NCBI GenBank assembly: GCA_964579245.1 | Contig: CAZOFY010000001.1 | Location: 30,016 to 94,015, forward strand | Direction: 5' to 3' | Origin: Firm-13 sp964579245 | GTDB lineage: Bacteria > Bacillota > Clostridia > Saccharofermentanales > Saccharofermentanaceae | DNA length: 64,000 nt | Part shown: in pieces, positions 15,325 to 23,663 of the stretch | Layout of the letters: every line of letters starts with the position of its first letter | How positions within the stretch are numbered: position 1 is the stretch's first letter | Position numbers and translations under genes: made by a program | Notes under the pieces: generated by a model | The model's database searches: none | Seen by the model: the letters and a program-made list of their open reading frames with translations, nothing else | What the model was told of the DNA's origin: nothing

Positions 15325-16278
15325 ATGATTGAGATTATGAAGCCCGCCATTGAGTGTGTAGAAGTTAATGAAGACGGCTCTTACGGCAAGTTCGTTGTTG
15401 GTCCGCTCGAACGTGGATATGGCACGACACTTGGAAATTCTCTCCGCCGTGTTTTGCTTTCTTCCCTCACCGGTGCCGCCGTTACAGCCATCCGCGTCGA
15501 AGGCGTCTATCACGAGTTTTCGACGATCCCGGGTGTTGTAGAAGATATGACGGAAATCATTCTTAATGTAAAGGGCATCCGTGCCAAGCTGCACGTTGAT
15601 GGTCCGAAGACCGTCTACATCAGCACGGACGAAGGCAAGAGCGGAGTTGTTACGGCCGGAGATATCGTTCACGATGAAGAAGTCGTGATTGAGAACCCGG
15701 ATCATGTCATCGCTACACTGAATGGTTCCGGAAGGCTTTTTATGGAGCTTACGATTAACAAAGGTCGTGGTTATGCCACGGCAGAGCGTAACAAGCTTAC
15801 AAATCAGCCGATCGGTGTGATTGCCGTTGATTCTATTTTTACCCCGATCAAGAAGGCCAATTATACGGTCGAGAATACTCGTGTCGGTGAGAGAACAGAC
15901 TTTGACAGCTTGACACTTGAGATCTGGACAGATGCTACCATTGACGTAAATGAAGCTCTCTCGGCAGCTGCAGCGATTTTATGCGAACACTTAGGCCTGT
16001 TCACGGCTTTGACTGACACTGATGCAGGTCCGAGTTTCCGTGACGCGGAGGACAGTAGCCGCAAGAATTCGAAGCTTGATGTCGCGATTGAAGATCTTGA
16101 CTTCTCTGTTCGTACTTACAACTGCCTGAAGAGAGCCGGAATTAATTCCATCGGCGATCTTGTGGCTCGTTCCGAAGACGAGATGATAAAGGTAAGAAAT
16201 CTTGGCAAGAAATCATTGGAAGAAGTAATTTTAAAACTCGAGGACATGGAACTTTCTCTTGCTGAAAGAGAGGAGTAA
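15325..16278 (+). CDS. rpoA: RNA polymerase alpha subunit
   Basis: The 317-residue product has an N-terminal dimerisation domain (with ERGYGTTLGNSLRRVLLSS) and a C-terminal domain (VRTYNCLKRAGINSIGDLV then VRNLGKKSLEEVILKLEDM) that binds UP elements and activators. The two are joined by an acidic linker rich in Asp and Ser near residue 235. The ATG at 15325 is chosen because AAGGAGG lies eight bases upstream; the longer frame from 15298 lacks a site. Confidence 0.98.
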   Translation: MIEIMKPAIECVEVNEDGSYGKFVVGPLERGYGTTLGNSLRRVLLSSLTGAAVTAIRVEGVYHEFSTIPGVVEDMTEIILNVKGIRAKLHVDGPKTVYISTDEGKSGVVTAGDIVHDEEVVIENPDHVIATLNGSGRLFMELTINKGRGYATAERNKLTNQPIGVIAVDSIFTPIKKANYTVENTRVGERTDFDSLTLEIWTDATIDVNEALSAAAAILCEHLGLFTALTDTDAGPSFRDAEDSSRKNSKLDVAIEDLDFSVRTYNCLKRAGINSIGDLVARSEDEMIKVRNLGKKSLEEVILKLEDMELSLAEREE

Positions 16279-16325
16279 CACATAACCTTGGGACACATGT
16301 AAGAAACATACAGGAGGTTACATCC

Positions 16326-16850
16326 ATGCCGGCAAACAGAAGACTCGGACGTGCGTCTGATCAGAGAACAGCGATTTTACGCAATCTGACGACAGCATTC
16401 ATTATCAACGGGAAGATCGTGACAACGCTCGCCCGTGCAAAGGAGATCAGCAAGATTTCCGAAAAATTGATCACATCGGCGATTCGCGAGAAGGACAACT
16501 TCACGACCAAAGAGATCAAGGTTTCTTCCGCGAAGCTTGATGCCAAGGGCAGAAAGATTCTTGTTTCGAAGACATCCAGAAACGGAGCCAAGTATGACGT
16601 TGTCGATCGTGAGGTCAAGGTTAAGATGGTTCAGGTTGATTCGCCTTCCCGTCTTGCCGCCAGAAGAGATATCGCATATTGGCTGATGAAGAGCCATGAC
16701 AGTGAGCAGAATGTCATCAACCCTGTTAACCAATTATTTGACGTTATTGCTCCGAAATATGCCGGAAGAAATGGCGGATATACACGTATCATTAAGCTCG
16801 GTACCCGTCGCGGAGACGCTTCGGAGATGGCTCAGTTGGAGTTCGTGTAA
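16326..16850 (+). CDS. rplQ: 50S ribosomal protein L17 with internal insertion
   Basis: The L17 core is split: the N-terminal part (RRLGRASDQRTAILRNLTTA) is normal, and the C-terminal part (GGYTRIIKLGTRRGDASEMA) is normal. Between them lies about 50 residues more than in the 113-125 residue proteins of Bacillus or E. coli, giving 174 in total. Similar long L17 proteins occur in clostridia. L17 lies close to the tunnel exit. AGGAGG precedes the ATG. Confidence 0.96.
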   Translation: MPANRRLGRASDQRTAILRNLTTAFIINGKIVTTLARAKEISKISEKLITSAIREKDNFTTKEIKVSSAKLDAKGRKILVSKTSRNGAKYDVVDREVKVKMVQVDSPSRLAARRDIAYWLMKSHDSEQNVINPVNQLFDVIAPKYAGRNGGYTRIIKLGTRRGDASEMAQLEFV

Positions 16851-16884
16851 GAGAAACCTTGATTTGGTTCGAATAAAGTGACGT

Positions 16885-16925
16885 AAGGGGTGTCGGTATG
16901 CGTATTGCTATCCGCACCCCTTTTT
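16885..16925 (+). terminator. Terminator after rplQ
   Basis: AAGGGGTG (16885-16892) pairs with CACCCCTT (16915-16922), with an inner CGG/CCG pairing and a 14-base loop, and runs into five T (16921-16925). It closes the ribosomal superoperon. A frame for the next gene can be extended into this hairpin, but the real start lies after it. Confidence 0.8.
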
Positions 16926-16939
16926 ATTGGAGAAAAGAC

Positions 16940-18799
16940 ATGATTCTGAATGAATCAGCAAGGGCAGAAGAAGTAAACAACGTTCCGGATGTCGAATTGA
17001 GGGGCGTTACTTTTTCGTACCATCAACCGGATGCTGCAGATGTACAGGCTCTGTCTGACGTTTCGCTTGTTTTGCCACGAGGATCCTATTCTGTTCTGTT
17101 GGGCCGTAACGGCTCCGGAAAATCCACCATGGCAAAGCTGATCAATGTTCTGGAACTTCCGGGCTCCGGTACAGTCCTTGTCATGGGAAGGCAAACTGCG
17201 GATGAAGCCTGCTTTTGGGATATTCGCCGCTCATGCGGCATGGTATTCCAGAATCCGGACAATCAGATTGTGGGTACGATTGTTGAGGAGGATGTGGCAT
17301 TCGGTCCGGAAAACCTGGGGGTTCCGACACAGGAAATCCGCAGAAGGGTGGATGATGCCTTGAGCCGCGTCGGTATGTCCGAATTTTCGTTACGGCAACC
17401 CTCTCAGTTATCCGGCGGACAGAAGCAGAAGGTTGCGATTGCAGGAATTCTCGCTATGAAGCCGCAGGTTCTTCTTCTGGATGAGTCCACTTCCATGCTG
17501 GATCCAATCAGCCGGGACGATTTTTTATCCGTTGTCGAGGGCCTCGTACGCGAGACAAATATGACATTGCTTCATATTACGCATGATATGTCCGAGGCTT
17601 GCCGGGCCGAGCAGGTCTTTGTTCTGGATCACGGGAGACTGTCCATGTTTGGGTCACCGGGCGAGGTTTTCAGTCAGGTGGAAAGAATTCAGGAGCTCGG
17701 ACTTGAGGTGCCTGTCTTTGCCGGTATCGTATATGAAATGTCTAAACAACTGAATTATACACTGGCAAGAGAACACTTGGCATCGCGACAAGCTGCTTTG
17801 GCGGCCGCTCGCCTCATGTGCTCGAAGGTACAAGGCGTTCCCGACGAGGTCGATACTGTTTTACGTCAAGCCCGGAAAACGAATCCGTCCTCACGGGACG
17901 TCATTCGTGTTTCGCATCTTTCCTATTCGTACGAAAGGGGCGGGGATGAGGTGCTTTCCGATGTTTCGTTCACGGTCCAAAAGGGCGAGATCTTTGCGAT
18001 CATCGGTCATAGCGGATCCGGGAAGACAACCTTGATTTCGCACATCAACGGCCTCATTCGTCCGCAACAGGGAGAAGTTCTTGTTTTTCCCGATGAAAGC
18101 CAATCGGGTTTGTCTACGAAAACAAATAAGGATGTTAAGCGGATCCGTCAATCCGTAGGACTTCTATTTCAATATCCGGAGTACCAGCTTTTCGAGGAAA
18201 CCGTCGAAAAGGACATTGCATTTGGGCCCAGGAAAATGGGGCTGAACTCGGATGAGATCGAGATGAGAATCGGGGAGTCGCTGGAACTTGTCGGTCTGGA
18301 CGCTTCTTTCCGCGGCCGTTCACCGTTTGAGCTGTCCGGAGGACAGAAACGACGCGTTGCTTTTGCCGGTGTCTTGGCTATGGATCCGGACATACTGGTT
18401 CTGGATGAGCCGGCGGCAGGTCTCGATCCGGTCGGACGCAAAGAGATCTTTCATTACGCCGAAGTCCTCAAGGCAAAGGGGAAAACGGTTATCATCGTAT
18501 CACACAACATGGATGAGGCCGCACGGTACGCCGATCGGATCCTTGTCCTGAAGCACGGCCGTATGTGTGCGCTTGATCAACCACATGTCCTGTTTTCGGA
18601 TGACGCTAAGCTTGCGGAAATCGGAATTACTCCCCCGGAAACGCTCTCTTTTCTCTCGGAAATGAAGCACGAGTATGAAGACATTCAGGCTCGATATTTT
18701 CGGCCTCAGGAGGCTGCGTGTGAATTGATACGTGCAGCCGCCCACAAAAATTCAAGGGAAACACGTTCTCTTTCAACGGAAGAAGGTGCTTTCGAATGA
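16940..18799 (+). CDS. ecfA: Fused ECF transporter ATPases EcfA1-EcfA2
   Basis: Two complete ABC ATPase domains lie in one 619-residue chain. Domain 1 has GRNGSGKST, LSGGQKQKVAIAG, LLLDESTSMLDP and the switch His in ITHDM. Domain 2 has GHSGSGKTT, LSGGQKRRVAFAG, LVLDEPAAGLDP and VSHNMDEAA. They are joined by a linker of about 50 residues (near residues 285-330). In most Firmicutes EcfA1 and EcfA2 are separate neighbouring genes at this place; they power uptake of vitamins and metals by group II ECF transporters. Both domains keep all catalytic motifs. The ATG at 16940 has GGAG upstream; an earlier in-frame ATG lies inside the terminator. Confidence 0.93.
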   Translation: MILNESARAEEVNNVPDVELRGVTFSYHQPDAADVQALSDVSLVLPRGSYSVLLGRNGSGKSTMAKLINVLELPGSGTVLVMGRQTADEACFWDIRRSCGMVFQNPDNQIVGTIVEEDVAFGPENLGVPTQEIRRRVDDALSRVGMSEFSLRQPSQLSGGQKQKVAIAGILAMKPQVLLLDESTSMLDPISRDDFLSVVEGLVRETNMTLLHITHDMSEACRAEQVFVLDHGRLSMFGSPGEVFSQVERIQELGLEVPVFAGIVYEMSKQLNYTLAREHLASRQAALAAARLMCSKVQGVPDEVDTVLRQARKTNPSSRDVIRVSHLSYSYERGGDEVLSDVSFTVQKGEIFAIIGHSGSGKTTLISHINGLIRPQQGEVLVFPDESQSGLSTKTNKDVKRIRQSVGLLFQYPEYQLFEETVEKDIAFGPRKMGLNSDEIEMRIGESLELVGLDASFRGRSPFELSGGQKRRVAFAGVLAMDPDILVLDEPAAGLDPVGRKEIFHYAEVLKAKGKTVIIVSHNMDEAARYADRILVLKHGRMCALDQPHVLFSDDAKLAEIGITPPETLSFLSEMKHEYEDIQARYFRPQEAACELIRAAAHKNSRETRSLSTEEGAFE

Positions 18800-19611
18800 T
18801 GAAGGATATCTCGATCGGACGATTCGTACAGGGAGATTCCATCCTTCACCGTCTGGACCCTCGAGTGAAGATTGTCCTGAGCACGATGTATATGATCGTT
18901 ATCTTCACACTTTCGTCGCCTGCCGGTTTGCTTGCAGCGTTTGCTGTTACCGTATTCCTGTCGGTGCTTTCCTCCATTCCGGTCCGCAAAATTCTGGACT
19001 CTGTGCGGCCCATTGTGTTTATGCTGCTTTTCATTTTTGTTCTCAATGCCTTGACGATCGCGAACGGCAATCCGCTTTTTCAGGTCTGGATCATCAAGGT
19101 CACAGATAAGGGACTCCTGACGGCAGGACTCATGTCATTAAGGCTTCTGCTCTTGATCGTGACGACTAGTCTCCTATTAACATTGACAACCACACCGCTT
19201 CTGATGGCGGATTCTCTGGAAAGCCTGTTCGGACCGTTGAAAAAGCTGAGGCTGCCGGTACATGAAATGGCGATGATGATGTCGATCGCTCTGCGGTTTA
19301 TTCCTACTCTCGTTGAGGAGACCGATAAAATCATGAAGGCACAATCTTCTCGGGGAGCTGAGTATGATACAGGAAATGTCTTTGTCCGAGGAAAGGGCTA
19401 TGTCTCGGTTTTAGTCCCGCTGTTTGTCAGCGCATTCAAACGGGCGGAGGATCTGGCGACAGCTATGGATGCACGTTGCTACAGGGGCGGCGAGGGCCGG
19501 ACTAAGCTCAAGGTCCTTCGAATGAGAGGATCAGATTTTGCTTGGCTCTTTTCGTTGACGGCGGTCGCGGCAGGACTTATTTGTATAGATTTATTCTTGA
19601 AAATAAGCTAA
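18796..19611 (+). CDS. ecfT: ECF transporter transmembrane subunit EcfT
   Basis: EcfT is the membrane scaffold joining EcfA to interchangeable S components. The 271-residue protein begins with the family pattern SIGRFVQGDSILHRLDPRVK. It has several hydrophobic segments (such as LLLIVTTSLLLTLTTTPLL) and the coupling helices with Ala-Arg-Gly-like motifs (QSSRGAEYDTG and MDARCYRGG). The start overlaps the ecfA stop. No S component is encoded in the window, as expected for the shared group II module. Confidence 0.93.
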   Translation: MMKDISIGRFVQGDSILHRLDPRVKIVLSTMYMIVIFTLSSPAGLLAAFAVTVFLSVLSSIPVRKILDSVRPIVFMLLFIFVLNALTIANGNPLFQVWIIKVTDKGLLTAGLMSLRLLLLIVTTSLLLTLTTTPLLMADSLESLFGPLKKLRLPVHEMAMMMSIALRFIPTLVEETDKIMKAQSSRGAEYDTGNVFVRGKGYVSVLVPLFVSAFKRAEDLATAMDARCYRGGEGRTKLKVLRMRGSDFAWLFSLTAVAAGLICIDLFLKIS

Positions 19612-19703
19612 AATCGAAATTGAACGCAACGTTTCGCTCTGTCTTTCAGACGGACGGATCTGAAGGACAATCTGACAAGATATAACAGCAAGGAGATCAG
19701 CGT

Positions 19704-20681
19704 ATGCAGTACTATGTTGGAATCGATCTGGGAGGAACAAACATCAAGGCCGGCGTCGTTACAGACCATGGTGTTATTTTGAATAAGAAGAGCATAAAGA
19801 CAAATGCGACAAGGCCGATGGAAGAGATCATTAGCGACATGGGAATGCTTGCAGGTCAGGTCATTTCGGACGCAGGCCTTCAGTCGTCGGACATCCTTGC
19901 TATCGGTATCGGCTCGCCGGGTACTCCGGATAATAAGGAAGGCAACCTTGTCTATTCGAACAACCTTCCCTTCAATATGGCCCCTATGAGGCGTCTGATC
20001 CGTGAAATTATCGATTTGCCGATCTTCATCGAGAATGACGCGAACTGCGCCGCTATGGCAGAAAGTGTTGCCGGAGCGGCCAAGAATGTGAATGATTCCG
20101 TAACGATCACAATCGGAACGGGGATCGGAAGCGGCGTCATTATCAACAACCGTATTTTCTCCGGATTCAATCAAGCCGGATCTGAGTTCGGCCATACGGT
20201 CCTTGTCGCAGGCGGCGAAGCCTGTACTTGCGGACGCAAAGGTTGTTTCGAATCCTACGCTTCCGCATCTGCCCTGATCCGTATGACGAAGGAGGCTGCG
20301 AAGAAGAATCCGACTTCGAAGCTGAACGAGGTCATCGAAGCCAACAACGGCAAAGTCAACGCGAAGGTAGCCTTTGAAGCGATGAGACAGGGCGACGCTG
20401 TTGCGACAGAGTTGGTCGACACATATATCGAATACCTGTCTGACGGTCTGGCAAATGCGATCAATACCTTCATGCCGGAAGTTCTTGTTATCGGCGGCGG
20501 TGTCTGCAATGAGGGAGATCCGTTGATCATCCCTCTCCGCGAGAAGACCCTCGGCAAGCCGTATTTTGGTCCCGGCGTACCGAGAACGCAGATCCGTCTG
20601 GCCGAGATGGGAAATGACGCCGGCATCGTCGGAGCTGCTATGATGGGCAAAGCCTGCATCGACGACGGGATGAAGGGCTGA
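19704..20681 (+). CDS. ROK-family glucokinase
   Basis: This is a 325-residue sugar kinase of the ROK family. It shows the phosphate-binding start IDLGGTNIKAGVV, the catalytic region FIENDANCAAMAE, the second glycine motif TIGTGIGSGVI, and the zinc-binding CTCGRKGCFESYAS after EFGHT. Glucose is the likely substrate by family and motif, but other hexoses are possible. It sits between ecfT and truA, where many clostridia have no gene. AAGGAGA precedes the ATG. Confidence 0.88.
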   Translation: MQYYVGIDLGGTNIKAGVVTDHGVILNKKSIKTNATRPMEEIISDMGMLAGQVISDAGLQSSDILAIGIGSPGTPDNKEGNLVYSNNLPFNMAPMRRLIREIIDLPIFIENDANCAAMAESVAGAAKNVNDSVTITIGTGIGSGVIINNRIFSGFNQAGSEFGHTVLVAGGEACTCGRKGCFESYASASALIRMTKEAAKKNPTSKLNEVIEANNGKVNAKVAFEAMRQGDAVATELVDTYIEYLSDGLANAINTFMPEVLVIGGGVCNEGDPLIIPLREKTLGKPYFGPGVPRTQIRLAEMGNDAGIVGAAMMGKACIDDGMKG

Positions 20682-20686
20682 TTCGA

Positions 20687-21538
20687 ATGAACGCCGACGG
20701 TAACGTAGGATCGGCTTCCCGGGAGGCTCCGGGACAGGCTTCCAAGGAAGATCCGGGATCGATTCGAATGGCGATTGTCGTCGAATACGACGGGACAGAT
20801 TTTGTCGGCTTTCAGCGTCAATCGAACGGACGAACGGTTCAACAGTCTCTGGAAGAAGCCATGGCACAGCTGTTCAAATGTCCGGTCACCGTTCATGGCT
20901 GCAGCCGGACTGATTCGGGCGTTCATGCCAAATATCACGTGTCACATGCGGACGTACCGTTTCTGATCCCGGAGGATAAGCTTCCCTTAGCGATGAATGC
21001 GATCCTTCCGCCGGACATCTGTGTGAAGCAGGCCCGTATCGTCTCGAATGACTTTCACGCGAGATTTGGTTCTTGTGGGAAGGAATATGTTTATCGGATA
21101 TGGAATTCCTCCGTGCGACCTGCAGTCGATCGAAGATTTGTCGCCCATGTCCCCGGATATCTGGATTATGAACGGATGAGAGCAGCTGCCGAGATATTGA
21201 CCGGAAGACACGATTTTTCGGCATTCTGCGCCCAAACCTCCGAGCCGGGCAAGAGGATCAATCCGGTCCGGACGATGGATGCAATCGAAGTCCATGCACC
21301 TGTCGGATCTCCGCTGATTGAGATTCGCATAAGGGGCAGGTCTTTCTTGTATAATATGGTTCGAATCCTCGCCGGTACGATTGTATATGCCGGTCAGGGT
21401 AAGATAGACATCGAAGCGTTGGAAGGGATCCTTGCCGGAAAGGACAGAAAACAGGCCGGCAAGACGATGCCGGCGAAGGGCCTGATGCTCGAGAAGGTAT
21501 TTTACGAGACGGACCCTTTTAGCGAAAGAGAGGGCTGA
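20687..21538 (+). CDS. truA: tRNA pseudouridine38-40 synthase
   Basis: TruA modifies uridines 38-40 of the tRNA anticodon arm. The catalytic aspartate lies in GCSRTDSGVHAK, and the domain begins at AIVVEYDGTDFVGFQRQ. The ATG at 20687 gives an N-terminal tail of about 27 residues not seen in most TruA proteins; AAGGG lies about ten bases upstream. The ATG at 20768 fits the family better by length but has no clear binding site, so the start is uncertain. Confidence 0.94.
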   Translation: MNADGNVGSASREAPGQASKEDPGSIRMAIVVEYDGTDFVGFQRQSNGRTVQQSLEEAMAQLFKCPVTVHGCSRTDSGVHAKYHVSHADVPFLIPEDKLPLAMNAILPPDICVKQARIVSNDFHARFGSCGKEYVYRIWNSSVRPAVDRRFVAHVPGYLDYERMRAAAEILTGRHDFSAFCAQTSEPGKRINPVRTMDAIEVHAPVGSPLIEIRIRGRSFLYNMVRILAGTIVYAGQGKIDIEALEGILAGKDRKQAGKTMPAKGLMLEKVFYETDPFSEREG

Positions 21539-21543
21539 AACAA

Positions 21544-23007
21544 GTGTCGGAAGTCAATTGGAACAAAAGAGACAATTTCTCCATGCTGACGGATTTCTAT
21601 GAGCTGACTATGGCAAACGGATATCTGGATCAAGGCCGATCGGAACAGGTTGTATATTTTGATCTGTTTTTCAGACAGGTTCCGGAGAACGGCGGATATG
21701 CAATCATGGCCGGTGTCGAGCAGATGATTGATTATTTGAATGAGCTTGTTTTTACCGAGGAAGATATCCTGTTTTTGCGGGATGCCTATGGGTTTGAAGA
21801 GCGATTTCTCTCCTTCCTTCGAGATTTTTCATTCAGTTGCGATGTTTGGGCGATTCCGGAAGGCACACCCGTATTCCCCGGTGAACCTCTTGTAAAGGTT
21901 CGCGGACCGGTGATCCAGGCGCAGATGATCGAGACCATGCTCCTCGTGACGATCAATCATCAGAGCCTTATTGCCACAAAAGCCTCCAGGATCGTCAAAT
22001 CTGCGCAAGGGCGTCCGGTGATGGAGTTCGGAGCCCGCCGTGCGCAGGGCTATGACGCGTCAGTGCTTGGTGCCCGAGCAGCATATATCGCGGGCGTCAA
22101 CGCGACCTCCTGTACAATGGCCGGACTGCAATTCGACATACCCTTGTCGGGAACAATGGCCCATAGCTGGGTACAGCTTTTTGATACGGAATTCGAGGCT
22201 TTTGCGGCGTATGCGAATTCCTATCCGGATCAGACACTTCTGTTGGTCGATACCTATAATGTTCTACAGTCGGGTGTTCCCAACGCGATCCGGGTGGCGA
22301 AGGAGATCCTTGAGCCGATGGGGAAGAGACTGAAGGGGATCCGGATTGACAGCGGAGATCTGACGTATCTGTCACAGGAGGCGAGAAAGCTTCTCGATGC
22401 GGCCGACCTTACGGATTGCAGGATCACGGCAAGCAATGCCCTGGATGAGTATATCATTCGGGATCTTCTTTTACAGGGGGCGAGGATTGATGCCTTCGGT
22501 GTCGGTGAACGGCTGATTACATCAAGGGCTGAACCGGTTTTCGGAGGCGTATACAAGTTGTCCGCCGTTGAACGCAATGGAGAGGTTCTACCGAAGATGA
22601 AGATTTCGGAAAATGTCGGCAAGATCACAAATCCATGCAGCAAGGATCTTTTCCGACTGTACGACCGCAAAAACGATAAAGCGATCGCCGATGTGATCAC
22701 TGTGGCAGGCGAGAGCATCGACGAACAATCTCCCTATGAGCTTTTTGATCCGGTCCAAACCTGGAAGCGGAAAACTGTGACAGGTTTTCGAGTCAGAAGG
22801 CTTCTGGAGCCTGTGTTTATACAGGGAAAATGTGTATACTCGAGAAGAACCATGGCTCAGATTCGCCAGAACTGTCTTGAGGAAATGAAGACGCTGTGGG
22901 AATCAACGTTGCGGTTCGAGAATCCTCATAATTATTACGTAGATCTGTCTCAACAACTCTGGGATATTCGAAACGCGATTTTAAACGAGCATCAGGAAAA
23001 TAAATAA
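21544..23007 (+). CDS. pncB: Nicotinate phosphoribosyltransferase
   Basis: This 487-residue protein matches NAPRTase: MLTDFYELTMANGY at the start, the EFGARRAQGYDASVLGARAA block, and GIRIDSGDLTYLS at the phosphoribosyl site. It makes nicotinate mononucleotide from nicotinate and PRPP for NAD salvage. It starts at GTG with GAGGG upstream, six bases after truA, so the two are probably co-transcribed. Confidence 0.93.
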   Translation: MSEVNWNKRDNFSMLTDFYELTMANGYLDQGRSEQVVYFDLFFRQVPENGGYAIMAGVEQMIDYLNELVFTEEDILFLRDAYGFEERFLSFLRDFSFSCDVWAIPEGTPVFPGEPLVKVRGPVIQAQMIETMLLVTINHQSLIATKASRIVKSAQGRPVMEFGARRAQGYDASVLGARAAYIAGVNATSCTMAGLQFDIPLSGTMAHSWVQLFDTEFEAFAAYANSYPDQTLLLVDTYNVLQSGVPNAIRVAKEILEPMGKRLKGIRIDSGDLTYLSQEARKLLDAADLTDCRITASNALDEYIIRDLLLQGARIDAFGVGERLITSRAEPVFGGVYKLSAVERNGEVLPKMKISENVGKITNPCSKDLFRLYDRKNDKAIADVITVAGESIDEQSPYELFDPVQTWKRKTVTGFRVRRLLEPVFIQGKCVYSRRTMAQIRQNCLEEMKTLWESTLRFENPHNYYVDLSQQLWDIRNAILNEHQENK

Positions 23008-23017
23008 TAAGGAGGAT

Positions 23018-23041
23018 GCGGATCTTGTGATTTCGATCCGC
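23018..23041 (+). promoter_or_regulatory. Hairpin at the cyclophilin start
   Basis: GCGGATC (23018-23024) pairs with GATCCGC (23035-23041) around a ten-base loop that contains the GTG start candidate. The AAGGAGG ribosome binding site (23009-23015) lies just before it. Confidence 0.5.
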
Positions 23042-23536
23042 GAACAAAGCATGGCAAACAAAACAATTCGAATCGAGATGGAAGACGGCGGTGTAATCCG
23101 CGCTGAGCTCTACGAAGACATCGCGCCGATCAGCGTGAAGAATTTTGTGGATCTCATTGAGAAGGGCTTTTATGACGGACTTATCTTTCACCGTGTCATC
23201 CCCGGCTTTATGATTCAGGGCGGATGTCCTGATGGAACCGGTATGGGCGGACCCGGATATCACATCAAGGGTGAGTTTATCAGAAACGGTGTTCCCAACT
23301 CCCTGAAGCATGAGCGAGGTGTCCTCTCGATGGCACGATCCGGTGATCCGGATTCCGCGGGAAGCCAATTCTTTCTGATGCACCAGAATTCTCCCCATCT
23401 GGACGGGCAATATGCCGCTTTTGGCAAGGTGATCGAGGGAATAGAGGTCGTGGACAAGATCGCAGCCGCGAGAACCAATTACCAGGACAAACCTCTTGAA
23501 GATCAGCGAATCAAGTGTATGACAGTCGAGGCGTGA
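23027..23536 (+). CDS. Cyclophilin-type peptidyl-prolyl isomerase
   Basis: This enzyme catalyses proline cis-trans isomerisation in folding proteins. The cyclophilin core is clear: FHRVIPGFMIQGGCPDGTG, then GVLSMARSGDPDSAGSQFF and FGKVIEGIEVVDKI. There is no signal peptide, so it is cytosolic. The GTG at 23027 lies 11 bases after AAGGAGG. An ATG at 23051 (MANKTIRIEMEDGG) fits the usual N-terminus, and a hairpin lies between the two starts, so either is possible. Confidence 0.93.
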   Translation: MISIREQSMANKTIRIEMEDGGVIRAELYEDIAPISVKNFVDLIEKGFYDGLIFHRVIPGFMIQGGCPDGTGMGGPGYHIKGEFIRNGVPNSLKHERGVLSMARSGDPDSAGSQFFLMHQNSPHLDGQYAAFGKVIEGIEVVDKIAAARTNYQDKPLEDQRIKCMTVEA

Positions 23537-23561
23537 CCCATCCTTTACTTTTACATACCAT

Positions 23562-23654
23562 AAACTCCGGGACTTCCAGATGATGAACACCGCGAATATT
23601 GGACGAAACCGTTCCATATTCGGCGGTGCGGAACATAGGAATCTCCCGGAGTTT
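23562..23654. terminator. Large inverted repeat between convergent genes
   Basis: An eleven-base perfect repeat, AAACTCCGGGA (23562-23572) with TCCCGGAGTTT (23644-23654), encloses a second hairpin (CACCG at 23588-23592 with CGGTG at 23624-23628, continuing with GAATAT/ATATTC). It separates the cyclophilin gene from the minus-strand glycosyltransferase and has short T-runs on both sides, so it is a plausible two-way terminator. Confidence 0.6.
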
Positions 23655-23663
23655 TCTATATAA

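Noticed and set aside
19608..20867. Long minus-strand frame of 419 codons opposite the ROK kinase
   Set aside because: It mirrors the codons of a well-supported + strand gene, has no known family and no binding site.
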